A stretch of 41,429 nucleotides of DNA, taken from a virus. The DNA lies in the IMG/VR virus record IMGVR_UViG_3300036859_000275, positions 1-41,429 of that record. One strand, 5' to 3'. The notes beneath the pieces were generated by a model that had not been told where the DNA came from, made no database searches, and was given only the letters and a program-made list of their open reading frames with translations. The stretch's first letter is position 1. Each line of letters begins with the position of its first letter. A program made the translations under genes and the position numbers. This document shows, piece by piece, positions 31,267-38,998 of this stretch.

Positions 31267-31800
31267 TTCGCGCCTCCCTCAGGTATTCCACCGCCTGGAT
31301 AAATTCGTCTACCGTCAGTGCTGTGATCTGGTCTGGTGTCCAGCTGAACAGGTGCGCTAGCTGGGGCCAGCGCTGTTCATAGACGCTGGTCCAGGATTCT
31401 CCGGTGGTGGTGTTTGGTCGTCGGGCTCGGTCAAGCTCTCGTCTTTTGGGCCCTCTTCGATTACCTCAGGCTCAAGGTCCGCCGGTGCCACGTAGCCGTA
31501 CTCGGGCATGTCGTCGGGGTCCAGCAGCTCGATGTTACCGGCGTCCAGCTCCACCTCGTGCAGCTTCAGTTTGGGGTTGCTGCGCTTACGCAGGATCCAG
31601 ATCACTCCGCGGAGCGCCGATGCGCGCCAGGCGCCGACACCGGCGATGACCTGGGGCCAGGTGAGGTTCACCTCTTCCTCCACCAGGATGGTTTCGCTGA
31701 GCAGGAATTTGCCCGGTGTGAACGGATAGTCGTCGTACTTGCCGGGGTCGGCGTCCTTGTCCTCATAGACCCGGATCACCCACAGTGGGGGGTTAGACAT
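31256..31800 (-). CDS. tail assembly chaperone, -1 frameshift product (181 aa)
   Basis: The upstream chaperone frame contains C-CCA-AAA (31450-31444), a consensus X-XXY-YYZ slippery heptamer. After a -1 slip the frame runs without stop through RRELDRARRPNTTTGESWTS, YEQRWPQLAHLFSWTPDQI and EFIQAVEYLREARNGG to TAA at 31256-31258, inside the start of the tape measure gene. The G/GT arrangement upstream of the tape measure is near universal in long-tailed phages. Length is 119 + 62 residues. Confidence 0.82.
31357..31800 (-). CDS. tail assembly chaperone, unshifted product (147 aa)
   Basis: Starts MSNPPLWVIRVYEDKDADPG, with LTWPQVIAGVGAWRASALRG and an acidic C-terminus (EEGPKDESLTEPDDQTPPPE). 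The TerL-to-tape-measure gene order and the slippery site in the C-terminal part identify it as the G-type chaperone that coats the tape measure during tail assembly. Unshifted translation ends at TAG 31357-31359. Confidence 0.85.
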   Translation of the reverse strand: MSNPPLWVIRVYEDKDADPGKYDDYPFTPGKFLLSETILVEEEVNLTWPQVIAGVGAWRASALRGVIWILRKRSNPKLKLHEVELDAGNIELLDPDDMPEYGYVAPADLEPEVIEEGPKDESLTEPDDQTPPPENPGPASMNSAGPS

Positions 31801-31815
31801 GGCGCATCACGTCTT

Positions 31816-32283
31816 TCAGTTGAGTTTGCGGATGGTGTTCTGGATGGCCCGCCGGATTTCGGTGGCGGGGATTTCCCGATTCATCGCCAGTGGCTGGGTC
31901 CAGAACCCGGGCCGTACCTTCTGGTCTACCCAGGCTTCAGGGTTGCCGTACACCGGGTGCCTCAGGGTGCCGTCGTTGATCACCCGAATGTGACGCTTTT
32001 TCTTGGCGCCCTTGGCGGTGCCCACCAGCTTGAGGCCGGCAGCCGCGCCCTTAGTGGATCGGGACACCCGGACGGTGAGGGTGGTGCGGAGAACCCCGGC
32101 GTACTGGTCCGGCAGGTAGTCAGCCAGGTGGCGTTCAACCACGTCGATCATCGGCTTGGCTGCATTGCGCATCTGCGCGTTCAGTTCGTTCCACAGTCCG
32201 CGGCCGGCCTTGCCTTGCGCATTGAGGCGCTTGGCCAGGGCAACGAACTGCTGTGTGCCGGTGATCTCCAGATCCTCCGCCAC
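31816..32283 (-). CDS. HK97 gp10-like tail-completion protein (155 aa)
   Basis: MAEDLEITGTQQFVALAKRL begins a helical N-terminus. The conserved-looking part is DYLPDQYAGVLRTTLTVRVS, then RVINDGTLRHPVYGNPEAWV and VRPGFWTQPL, the RHPVxGN...W...V.PGF pattern of gp10-like actinophage proteins. These act at the head-tail or tail-completion step. Unusually it lies after the tube proteins rather than before them. Confidence 0.65.
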   Translation of the reverse strand: MAEDLEITGTQQFVALAKRLNAQGKAGRGLWNELNAQMRNAAKPMIDVVERHLADYLPDQYAGVLRTTLTVRVSRSTKGAAAGLKLVGTAKGAKKKRHIRVINDGTLRHPVYGNPEAWVDQKVRPGFWTQPLAMNREIPATEIRRAIQNTIRKLN

Positions 32284-32286
32284 GGG

Positions 32287-32691
32287 CTACGCCGTGGCTC
32301 GCGTGACCACGCCCGAGGTGGGGAAGGTCAGGGACTTGCGGGCCACTTCGTTGAGCGAACCGCCGACGTTGTGCTGGGCGATGCCCACCAGCCCGGTGTA
32401 CTTGGGGTTGGTGGTGCTGACGGCGCCGGCATCTAGGCGGACTTCGAATGCGGTGTTGGTGCCGAACAGCGGCCACAGCAGGGCGTCCACCTGGGACAGC
32501 GCGGTGTCGTCGTTGAATTCCACCTGGAGCGAGCCGGACTTGAGACCGTAGACGTTCTTGGTCCAGCCGTCGCCCATGGCGGTGCTGTCCAGCGCGCTGG
32601 CTTCCAGCGCCAGGGTGGCCTGCCGGACGTGGTCCGACATCGCCACAGCGTTGAGCGCCAGGTACTCGTTGATCAGTGCGAACACAGCCAT
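32287..32691 (-). CDS. tail-tube-like protein, short paralog (134 aa)
   Basis: MAVFALINEYLALNAVAMSD, then ATLALEASALDSTAMGDGW-TKNVYGLKSGSLQVEF, then a C-terminal SLTFPTSGVVTRATA. The stretch from LALEASALDST to YGLKS matches the next gene upstream (LDLTAAALDKT to YGLKT), so the two are related. Likely a tail tube or accessory tube protein; which of the pair is the major tube is unclear. Confidence 0.6.
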   Translation of the reverse strand: MAVFALINEYLALNAVAMSDHVRQATLALEASALDSTAMGDGWTKNVYGLKSGSLQVEFNDDTALSQVDALLWPLFGTNTAFEVRLDAGAVSTTNPKYTGLVGIAQHNVGGSLNEVARKSLTFPTSGVVTRATA

Positions 32692-32701
32692 GCCGGGTCT
32701 C

Positions 32702-33427
32702 CTATCTTCCTATGCCGATTGCCCCGGCGGCGACGAATGCCCCGGTCACTGCGCTGATGTTGAAGCGGTAGAACGTGTCGGCGATCGGTCCAGCCACGCG
32801 CGCCATGAACGTGCCGCCGCGGGCGGTCAGTGGGCCGATCGTGCCACGCACCGTGGGAGTGGCCATACCGGCGCCGTCGTCGCTCTGCACCTGGATCGTG
32901 ATCGTCGTAGCGGCGGTGAACACGTGGAAGGTGGCGTACAGGAACTGATCCGCTGCGACGGCGCCAAGCTCAACCACCGAGCCGGTGGGGCCGACGGCGT
33001 TGGCGGCGCCCTTGGCCTTGGCCAGCTGGCCGCGGACGGCGCCGAACTTGTCGGTGGCGGTGGACACCAGGGAGAACGGGGCCAGGGGCCCGACTTCCCC
33101 GCCAAAGTTGTAGGCGGACTTGGCGGCGTTGAACAGGTACGCCGGTTCGGTCTCTACCTCTTTCAGTGTCCAGGTGTGCGCGCGTTCGATGGCCAGGTCA
33201 CCGAAGGCTTCAGTGTCCACGGCGTCATCCGTCGCGGACTGCCAGAAACCGGAGTAGTTGAACGCCAAGGTCTTGAGGCCGTAGGCGTTTTCCATCCAGC
33301 CGGCTGAGCCGAACGTGGTCTTGTCCAGGGCCGCGGCCGTCAGGTCGAGCTGTCCCTGATTGGTGTCCGTGGTGAAGTCGTGCCCGGCCACGTACAAACC
33401 GGCATCCAGTAGCGCCTCTACTGCCAC
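32702..33427 (-). CDS. major tail (tube) protein candidate (241 aa)
   Basis: The GTG at 33427 follows GGAGG. LYVAGHDFTTDTNQGQLDLT, AALDKTTFGSAGWMENAYGL and FNYSGFWQSATDDAVDTEAF are typical of actinophage major tail proteins. The C-terminal half is beta-rich (ATFHVFTAATTITIQVQSDD). It sits between the tail terminator and the chaperones, the usual tube position. Confidence 0.72.
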   Translation of the reverse strand: MAVEALLDAGLYVAGHDFTTDTNQGQLDLTAAALDKTTFGSAGWMENAYGLKTLAFNYSGFWQSATDDAVDTEAFGDLAIERAHTWTLKEVETEPAYLFNAAKSAYNFGGEVGPLAPFSLVSTATDKFGAVRGQLAKAKGAANAVGPTGSVVELGAVAADQFLYATFHVFTAATTITIQVQSDDGAGMATPTVRGTIGPLTARGGTFMARVAGPIADTFYRFNISAVTGAFVAAGAIGIGR

Positions 33428-33455
33428 AGCCCGTCACCTCCTGCGCTTAGCGTAA

Positions 33456-33920
33456 TCATGTCGGCTTGCCTGGGCTGTGTACCACGCAGTTCAGCACGGC
33501 GGCGATGTGCGGGACGCCGGCCACGTCGAAGGTGACGCCGTATGCGGTAAGAGCGTCGATGTGGTAATCGGCGTCCACCTTGTTGTTGCTGTCCAGCACT
33601 CCGAAGCCGCCCGCTGCCGCGCGGCCCTGGTCCCAGACCAGCTGGGGGATGGACCGGCTGCCGTAGGGGTTGACCAATTCGTCCAGGATCTCGGTGGCGC
33701 GGGCATAGTTGGTGGTCGGGGCAAGGACGTAGATGGGGATGTTCCAGTCCACATTCCCCCGGCCCATGGCCACCGGGTAGTTCGCGGTGGGGCCACCCAC
33801 CACGGCGCTGCCGCCGTCGCCCAGGTTCTGGATCTCGGCCAGGTTGGCGTCTACCACCAGCTTGGGGATGGTGGCCAGGCCGAGACCGAGCTGGCGCCGG
33901 AGGATGGTGAGGGTGGCCAT
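33456..33920 (-). CDS. tail terminator-like protein (154 aa)
   Basis: MATLTILRRQLGLGLATIPK, then VMGRGNVDWNIPIYVLAPTT-type strands, ATEILDELVNPYGSRSIPQL and HIDALTAYGVTFDVAGVPHI. The alpha/beta pattern and its place between connector and tube match tail terminators (gpU-like). Assignment is mainly from order and fold pattern. Confidence 0.6.
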   Translation of the reverse strand: MATLTILRRQLGLGLATIPKLVVDANLAEIQNLGDGGSAVVGGPTANYPVAMGRGNVDWNIPIYVLAPTTNYARATEILDELVNPYGSRSIPQLVWDQGRAAAGGFGVLDSNNKVDADYHIDALTAYGVTFDVAGVPHIAAVLNCVVHSPGKPT

Positions 33921-33921
33921 G

Positions 33922-34554
33922 TCAGGCCACCATCGCGACGTCGCGGACGTACGGCCACAGCAGCTCGATGACGTCCTTATCCGCCCGGGTGATCTGCACC
34001 GCGGCGATGTCGCCGAACTGCGCGACGCCGTACGGGGAATCCTTGCGCTTGAACAACTGGGCGGCCTTCAGGACCGTGGCCTGTTCGATCTCCGTCGGCT
34101 TGAAGGACCAGCCGAACCGGGCAGTGATCTGGATCGGCAGGATACCGGTGGTGCCCCTCACGTCGAAGCGCAGGCCGCGGGCACTCTCAAGTTTCCACCA
34201 GCCGCCGTAGAGGGACCCAGAAGTGTTGGCGCCGTAGGGCCAGAGCCGGTAGTCGGCGGCGTTCCAGATGGTGGTGTAGGCCGTGCCGTCCGACGTGGCG
34301 ATCACCAGGCCGGCGCTGTACGCAATGTCCTCGGGCAGCCACAGTTCGGTGTCCCCACAAGTCCGGACTGGGAACAGCTTGGTGACGGGCGCGGCATCGG
34401 CCCAGAACCGGCGGTCGGTGTAGTTGTCCACCGCCCGGCTGGCGGCGTTGATCGCGCGCACCAGCTGGTTCTGTGACAGGTTCTGGCTGGCCAGATCCCC
34501 GAGCTGCTCGCGTAGATCATCCACCGTGCAGTAGCCGTGTACGACTTCAGCCAC
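33922..34554 (-). CDS. head-tail connector (adaptor) protein (210 aa)
   Basis: The GTG at 34554. A helical N-terminus (YCTVDDLREQLGDLASQNLS, VRAINAASRAVDNYTDRRFW) is the HK97 gp6/SPP1 gp15-like adaptor signature, followed by beta-rich ELWLPEDIAYSAGLVIATSD and a C-terminal helix (EQATVLKAAQLFKRKDSPYG). It binds below the portal and joins head to tail. Confidence 0.75.
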   Translation of the reverse strand: MAEVVHGYCTVDDLREQLGDLASQNLSQNQLVRAINAASRAVDNYTDRRFWADAAPVTKLFPVRTCGDTELWLPEDIAYSAGLVIATSDGTAYTTIWNAADYRLWPYGANTSGSLYGGWWKLESARGLRFDVRGTTGILPIQITARFGWSFKPTEIEQATVLKAAQLFKRKDSPYGVAQFGDIAAVQITRADKDVIELLWPYVRDVAMVA

Positions 34555-34635
34555 AGCGCACCTCCAGGCGCGCGCCAGCGCCGCCCGGAACAGCGGACCG
34601 GGCGGTGCTAGCGCTGACCATGGGAGGCATCACGG

Positions 34636-35049
34636 TCAGTTCTTGTCCGCGTCCTTGTGCAACGCGTCCACCACGGCATCCGCGGCGGCCCGGGCGGCCG
34701 CGGCTACCTTCTCGTGCTCAGCCTGGGCGGCGGCGATGGCGGGATCCTGCGGGGCCTCGGAGGCCGGGCGCTCCTCGCCTTCGTTGCCGACAGCCATCAT
34801 CGGGACGGACTGGGCCCGGATGTGGTCCGCGGCGGCCACTGCCTGCTGGGTGAACTGCTCGCGGGCCGCGGCCTTGGCTGCTTCGGGGTCGCCGATGAGT
34901 TCCGGGTTGGTCTGGTCCGGGGTGCCGTCGGCTTTGAGGCTGAGCATGGCCACGCGGTCGTGCTGACCCTGGTGCGGGACGGCGGTGTTGCCCTTGGCAT
35001 CCGTCGCCTTGGTGGTGTCCTGCTTACCGCTGTCGGCGGTGGCGTTCAC
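34636..35049 (-). CDS. hypothetical head-region protein (137 aa)
   Basis: The GTG at 35049 follows GAGGGAG. Hydrophilic, helical and Ala/Glu-rich (EAAKAAAREQFTQQAVAAAD, AQAEHEKVAAAARAAADAVV). This slot between capsid and connector often holds small head proteins of unknown role in actinophages. No domain recognised. Confidence 0.65.
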   Translation of the reverse strand: MNATADSGKQDTTKATDAKGNTAVPHQGQHDRVAMLSLKADGTPDQTNPELIGDPEAAKAAAREQFTQQAVAAADHIRAQSVPMMAVGNEGEERPASEAPQDPAIAAAQAEHEKVAAAARAAADAVVDALHKDADKN

Positions 35050-35098
35050 GTGTTCTCCCTCGGTCGGGGTGTTCGGTGATGCTCGGTGTGCGCCGATG

Positions 35099-35131
35099 CG
35101 GCCCAGGCTGACCTTCGCGCAGCCCGGGCCG
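35099..35131 (-). terminator. hairpin downstream of the capsid gene
   Basis: CGGCCCAGGCTG pairs with CAGCCCGGGCCG over 12 bp with one G-U-type pair and a 9-nt loop, 9 nt after the capsid stop. No U-tract. It may end part of the transcripts or protect the abundant capsid mRNA 3' end. Confidence 0.5.
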
Positions 35132-35139
35132 CTCGGAGC

Positions 35140-36372
35140 TTACGCAGCCGCGTGCTGGAAGGTCTTGGCCGCGGAGCCGTTCTGGAGCGTGCCGTCGGAC
35201 CGCTGGAAGGCGAAGAACCCCACCTGAAGGAAATCCGCGTAGCGCTCAGTCAGCCGCATGACCGCGAGATCCGAAACGTCCCGGATCACGTAGGCCTCGC
35301 GGATGTCGCCGAACAGGACAGACTTGGCGTTGGCCGCCGGGCTGGCCATGTAGTTGTTGAGCGACAGCGGATAGCCCAGCAGTACGTCCGGCACGCCCAC
35401 CTGAACAGACGGCTCCCAGAGCGGCCGGTTCTGAGTGTCCTTCAGTTTGCGCAGGCCCTTCCGGGTGGTCTGGTTCATCATGAACCGGCTATTGGCGTTC
35501 TGGTACGACGGATCGATGGAGTCGATGAGGTCTACCAGGTCGTCGTAGATCACGGTCGTCAGCTGGGCGGCGGCGCCGGTCTTGCCGACGGTGGCCGACG
35601 TGATGATGCCGTCGGGCTGGCTGGTGCCGGTGCCAACGGTGAAGTGCCGGTTCTGGATCCGCCCGATGCGCTGGCCCAGGGCCCGCGGGAGCCAGCTGTT
35701 GAGGTTGAACGCGTTGTCGTTCATCAGCTGGAGCGACACGCGCACCAGCAGGCTGGTGTACATGTAGCTGTCGAGCGAAGCCTGACCGAACACCACGTCC
35801 AGCTCGGTGATCGCGGTGTTCTCACCAAGGATGGCGCCTTCGTTGCCGGTGTCGTTCACCGTCGGCCAGGGCAGGTTGGCCCCGGTCTCGGTGGTGATGA
35901 CCTCGGCAAACTGCCGCATCGCAGCCACGAACGTCATCTGCTCGATCAGCGTCTGCCGGAACTCCGGCGGCACCAGGTACCCACCGGCGGTGTTGGTGCC
36001 AACGCCCTGAGCGCCCTGCGGTGCGTCCACCCGGCTGCCGGCCAGCAACGACTGCTGGGCGCCGGTCAGTGGCCGGTTGCGGATGTAGGCGTCGAACGCC
36101 TCGGCGTACGCCGCGTCCTGCGGGCTGCGTTCGACGCCAGCCGGGGCACCCACGGCGCCGGTGCGGTCCACCGTGTTCAGGGCGGCCTCACGCGCAGCGA
36201 AGGCGTTCTGCCGGTCCACGTTGGCAGTGAGCGCTTCCAGTTCGGCGTCCATCCGATCGTACGTCGCGCCGTCCTCGGCGCTGAGTACGCCGTCGGTGGC
36301 TCGGCTCATCACTTCCTGCATCTGTGACCAGAGGTTGGCCCGCCGGTCCAGCAGATCCTGTGCTGCCGTCAT
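35140..36372 (-). CDS. major capsid protein, HK97 fold (410 aa)
   Basis: The N-terminal 100 residues form a helical scaffold (delta) domain (LLDRRANLWSQMQEVMSRAT, DRMDAELEALTANVDRQNAF). The mature part begins near GGYLVPPEFRQTLIEQM and shows hallmark segments: AILGENTAITELDVVFGQAS, YTSLLVRVSLQLMND, RALGQRIGRIQNRHFTVGTG and SVLFGDIREAYVIRDVSD. The prohead protease next door would remove the delta domain. AGGAAAGGA precedes the ATG, fitting high expression. Confidence 0.95.
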   Translation of the reverse strand: MTAAQDLLDRRANLWSQMQEVMSRATDGVLSAEDGATYDRMDAELEALTANVDRQNAFAAREAALNTVDRTGAVGAPAGVERSPQDAAYAEAFDAYIRNRPLTGAQQSLLAGSRVDAPQGAQGVGTNTAGGYLVPPEFRQTLIEQMTFVAAMRQFAEVITTETGANLPWPTVNDTGNEGAILGENTAITELDVVFGQASLDSYMYTSLLVRVSLQLMNDNAFNLNSWLPRALGQRIGRIQNRHFTVGTGTSQPDGIITSATVGKTGAAAQLTTVIYDDLVDLIDSIDPSYQNANSRFMMNQTTRKGLRKLKDTQNRPLWEPSVQVGVPDVLLGYPLSLNNYMASPAANAKSVLFGDIREAYVIRDVSDLAVMRLTERYADFLQVGFFAFQRSDGTLQNGSAAKTFQHAAA

Positions 36373-36400
36373 CTTGGTTCCTTTCCTGTCGGACTGCGGG

Positions 36401-36418
36401 CCACGCCCGCGGGCGTGG
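36401..36418. terminator. perfect palindrome between protease and capsid genes
   Basis: CCACGCCCGCGGGCGTGG, 18 bp fully self-complementary, begins immediately after the protease stop. As RNA it folds into a 7-bp stem with a 4-nt loop. It could attenuate readthrough, define a processed 5' end for capsid mRNA, or be a DNA-binding site. Confidence 0.45.
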
Positions 36419-36419
36419 A

Positions 36420-37277
36420 TCAGGCGTTCAGCTCAACCTTGAGAGCATTGTGCCTGTGCCGGCGGGCGTAGTCGCGCGCCGTGCCGGTCGTTGTGGTGGC
36501 CGCGGGTGCGGCCGGGGTGGGCGGTGTGGCGGTGATGGCCGTCGGCAACGGTGCCGGGGCGGGCGCCGCGCTGCGTCCGGCGTAGGTGAACAGCGTCTCG
36601 GTGTCGAACGCCATCCGGGCGGCGGGGGCAGCCTCTTCGTCGGCCGGTTCGTCGTTGCCGGTGTTCACTGAGTCGGCCAGGCCGAGCTCTACCGATTCCT
36701 CGGCGGTGAACCAGCTCTCGGCCAGCATGTATTCGCGCCAGTGGTCCACGCCGCCGCCGGCCTTGGCGTCGTACACCGCGGCGCTGTCGTTGCTGACCCG
36801 GTCGAGCAGGTCCGCGTAGCTGCGCATGTCGGCGGCGTTGCCGATGGCCAGGCCCCAGGCGTCGTGGATCATCAGTTCGGTGTTGCCGCCCATGATCAGT
36901 TCATCGGCCGAGACAGCGAGGAACGACGCAGCGGAGGCAGCCAGGCCGTCCACCCGGGCGATGATTCGGGCCTGGTGGTCGCGCAGCAGGTTCATGATCG
37001 TGACCGCTTCGAACACCTCACCGCCGGGAGAATTGATCCGCAGGGTGATCTCGGTGGTGCCGGCTGGCAGGGTGGCCAGCGCGGATGCGACCTCGGCGGC
37101 GGAGATGCCCCAGAACCCGCCCCAGGAGTCGATCGGGCCGTAGAGGTAGAGCGTGGCCGCGGTGTCGTCATCGGTGGTGGTCGGCTGCTCAGCGCGGATC
37201 AGGGCGTGGCGGCCGGCCTCGGGACCGGGCGGGGTGCGTCCCCAGAACCGGTATTGCGGGCGGTTTTGGTTACGCAT
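36420..37277 (-). CDS. ClpP-like prohead maturation protease (285 aa)
   Basis: The ATG at 37277 overlaps the portal stop by 8 nt. TLYLYGPIDSWGGFWGISAA, EITLRINSPGGEVFEAVTI and DGLAASAASFLAVSADE carry the S14 fold with the likely catalytic serine at 115; ELMIHDAWGLAIGN places His138. The C-terminal part is low-complexity (PAPAPLPTAITATPPTPAAP) and could be a scaffold-like tail. The protease digests the capsid delta domain during head maturation. Confidence 0.9.
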   Translation of the reverse strand: MRNQNRPQYRFWGRTPPGPEAGRHALIRAEQPTTTDDDTAATLYLYGPIDSWGGFWGISAAEVASALATLPAGTTEITLRINSPGGEVFEAVTIMNLLRDHQARIIARVDGLAASAASFLAVSADELIMGGNTELMIHDAWGLAIGNAADMRSYADLLDRVSNDSAAVYDAKAGGGVDHWREYMLAESWFTAEESVELGLADSVNTGNDEPADEEAAPAARMAFDTETLFTYAGRSAAPAPAPLPTAITATPPTPAAPAATTTTGTARDYARRHRHNALKVELNA

Positions 37278-38748
37278 CGGCGGTCTCCAAAGTCTGATCG
37301 GTACCGGTTTGCTCCGATTCCTCGGCGGTTTCGTCCGGTGCCGGAGGCAACTGTGCGGGTTCCGGATCGGGGAACGGGCTGGCCGGGTCGAGCTCGGCAC
37401 CGGCAGCGTTGAGCAGGATGCGACTCTCCTCGGTGGTGAGGATCTTGTTGCCGTCCACGGCGAGATACACCTTCTGTGCGATCTCAGCGATCGCCTTGGC
37501 TTGTGTCGCTTCCGGCGTCGGGGTGGGCTGGTTACCGCCCTTGGCGGGGTCGGCCTGACCGAGGATGCCCATGTTGAGTGGCCGGTACCGGACGTCGCCG
37601 TTCTCCACCGGGGCCAGCTCCTCAAACCGGCGGATGTCGTTGGTACTGAGCACGCCTAGGTTCCACATCTTGGTGTAGAAGTCGGCCCGGGTCTTGGGGT
37701 CACCGCGAAGCAGACCCTGGAGGGAGTACTTGGCGTAGACGTTCTGGGGCCGGAGGATCTGGGTGATGCGCTGTTCGGTCCGGATCAGCCAGTTCTGCAT
37801 GGAGTAGATGACGAAAGCAAGCGTCTGTTCGGAGATCCCAGTGCCCCAGCTGGTGGAGCCATCCACGTCCATGAGCATGTGGGGCGGGACACCGAACATC
37901 CGGGCAATCTCCACCACCTGGAATTTCCGGCTTTCCAGGAACTGGGCGTCTTCCGGGGGGATGGTCAGCTGGTGCCAGGTCACGCCAGCGTCCAGCACGA
38001 CAGCTTCGTGAGCATGCTGGATGCCGGTGGCCTTGGCCTTCCAGCGAGCCTGGAGGGCGTCGGCCTGCTCCGGCTTCAGTCGCTGATCGGTCTGAAGGAT
38101 GCCCGCGGCAAGCGATCCAGAACCGAACAGCCGGGCGCCATACTCCTCAGCGGACAGCGCCAGGCCGATGCCCTGGCGGGCCATCCGGATCGGGCTGACA
38201 CCGGTGATGCCGTCGTACCCGAAGCCGGGCAGGTGCATGATCTCGGTGTCATGCCAGGTGAATCCACCGGCGTCGTCGCCGCCGTCCACGGCGTACACCT
38301 TCAGGCCCTGTTCCGATTCGCGCCCGGCCTTCACCCGGCTGGGGTGGATTGGCCACAGTTCTTTGATCCGGCCGAGCGGATCGCGGAGCTTGAGCACGTA
38401 GGCGTTACCCCAGAGCAGTCGCTGGCCGTACACCAGCTCCCAGAAGTCGTAGGGCACCAGGTCCGGGTGGGGGTTGTCGAGCAGTTCGAAAGCCTGGCCA
38501 GCGACTAGCGGCTGGAGCGTCTCGTCACCGCGCTTGTAGGCCTTGAGTGGTAGCGCGGCCGGGGTGCCGGCCAGCAGGTTGACTGCGCGCCAGACCGCCG
38601 GCATGGCAAGGGAGGTCTTCTCGTCCACCATGATGCCGGATGCGGTCGGCCGGACACCGAGGAATTCCAGGATCGAGCTGGACGAGATGGGAATGGTGGG
38701 GTCTTCGATCGATGCCCTGGGGGTGAATAGGGCACCGAGGATGCTCAC
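37270..38748 (-). CDS. portal protein, HK97 type (492 aa)
   Basis: MSILGALFTPRASIEDPTIP; TSLAMPAVWRAVNLLAGTPA; YDFWELVYGQRLLWGNAYVL; MHLPGFGYDGITGVSPIRMA; QFLESRKFQVVEIARMFGVP-PHML are all standard segments of HK97 portals. The C-terminal 90 residues are acidic and Pro-rich. It forms the dodecameric DNA channel at one capsid vertex and docks the terminase. It overlaps the membrane protein upstream by 4 nt. Confidence 0.94.
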   Translation of the reverse strand: MSILGALFTPRASIEDPTIPISSSSILEFLGVRPTASGIMVDEKTSLAMPAVWRAVNLLAGTPAALPLKAYKRGDETLQPLVAGQAFELLDNPHPDLVPYDFWELVYGQRLLWGNAYVLKLRDPLGRIKELWPIHPSRVKAGRESEQGLKVYAVDGGDDAGGFTWHDTEIMHLPGFGYDGITGVSPIRMARQGIGLALSAEEYGARLFGSGSLAAGILQTDQRLKPEQADALQARWKAKATGIQHAHEAVVLDAGVTWHQLTIPPEDAQFLESRKFQVVEIARMFGVPPHMLMDVDGSTSWGTGISEQTLAFVIYSMQNWLIRTEQRITQILRPQNVYAKYSLQGLLRGDPKTRADFYTKMWNLGVLSTNDIRRFEELAPVENGDVRYRPLNMGILGQADPAKGGNQPTPTPEATQAKAIAEIAQKVYLAVDGNKILTTEESRILLNAAGAELDPASPFPDPEPAQLPPAPDETAEESEQTGTDQTLETADA

Positions 38749-38972
38749 GCCGCGGCCCGCAGGTTGCCGCCGACGGCGTGCTGGCCGGTGGCCTTGGCCG
38801 CGGCCTCACGGGCGGCCGCCAGGTACAGCAGGCTGATGCCGGTCAGCAGCAGCAGCCCGCCGAGGGTGAAGACGCCTGCGATCACAGCGGCCATGAAGGC
38901 ACCGGCCACGATCAGCCCGAACGCCGCGGCCAGGGCCACCAGGCCCGCCAGCTCCATCGGCTTGACGCCCAT
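38745..38972 (-). CDS. two-helix membrane protein between terminase and portal (75 aa)
   Basis: The ATG at 38972 is preferred for its GGAGCGGGG site; the frame is open to a TTG at 39005. MELAGLVALAAAFGLIVAGA with FMAAVIAGVFTLGGLLLLTGISLLYLA form two hydrophobic helices, followed by a basic Ala-rich tail. Small membrane proteins in this slot occur in some actinophages; function unknown. Confidence 0.6.
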   Translation of the reverse strand: MGVKPMELAGLVALAAAFGLIVAGAFMAAVIAGVFTLGGLLLLTGISLLYLAAAREAAAKATGQHAVGGNLRAAA

Positions 38973-38998
38973 GTCCCCGCTCCGTTCTGTGACGCCGG

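Noticed and set aside
34547-34630. 27-codon minus-strand ORF between the connector and the head-region protein
   Set aside because: Frame closes inside the connector start, but there is no ribosome site and the composition is non-descript; the gap is only 81 nt.
35086-36327. Plus-strand open frame of 413 codons opposite the capsid gene
   Set aside because: Exact antisense of a clear HK97 capsid gene; composition typical of a GC-driven shadow.
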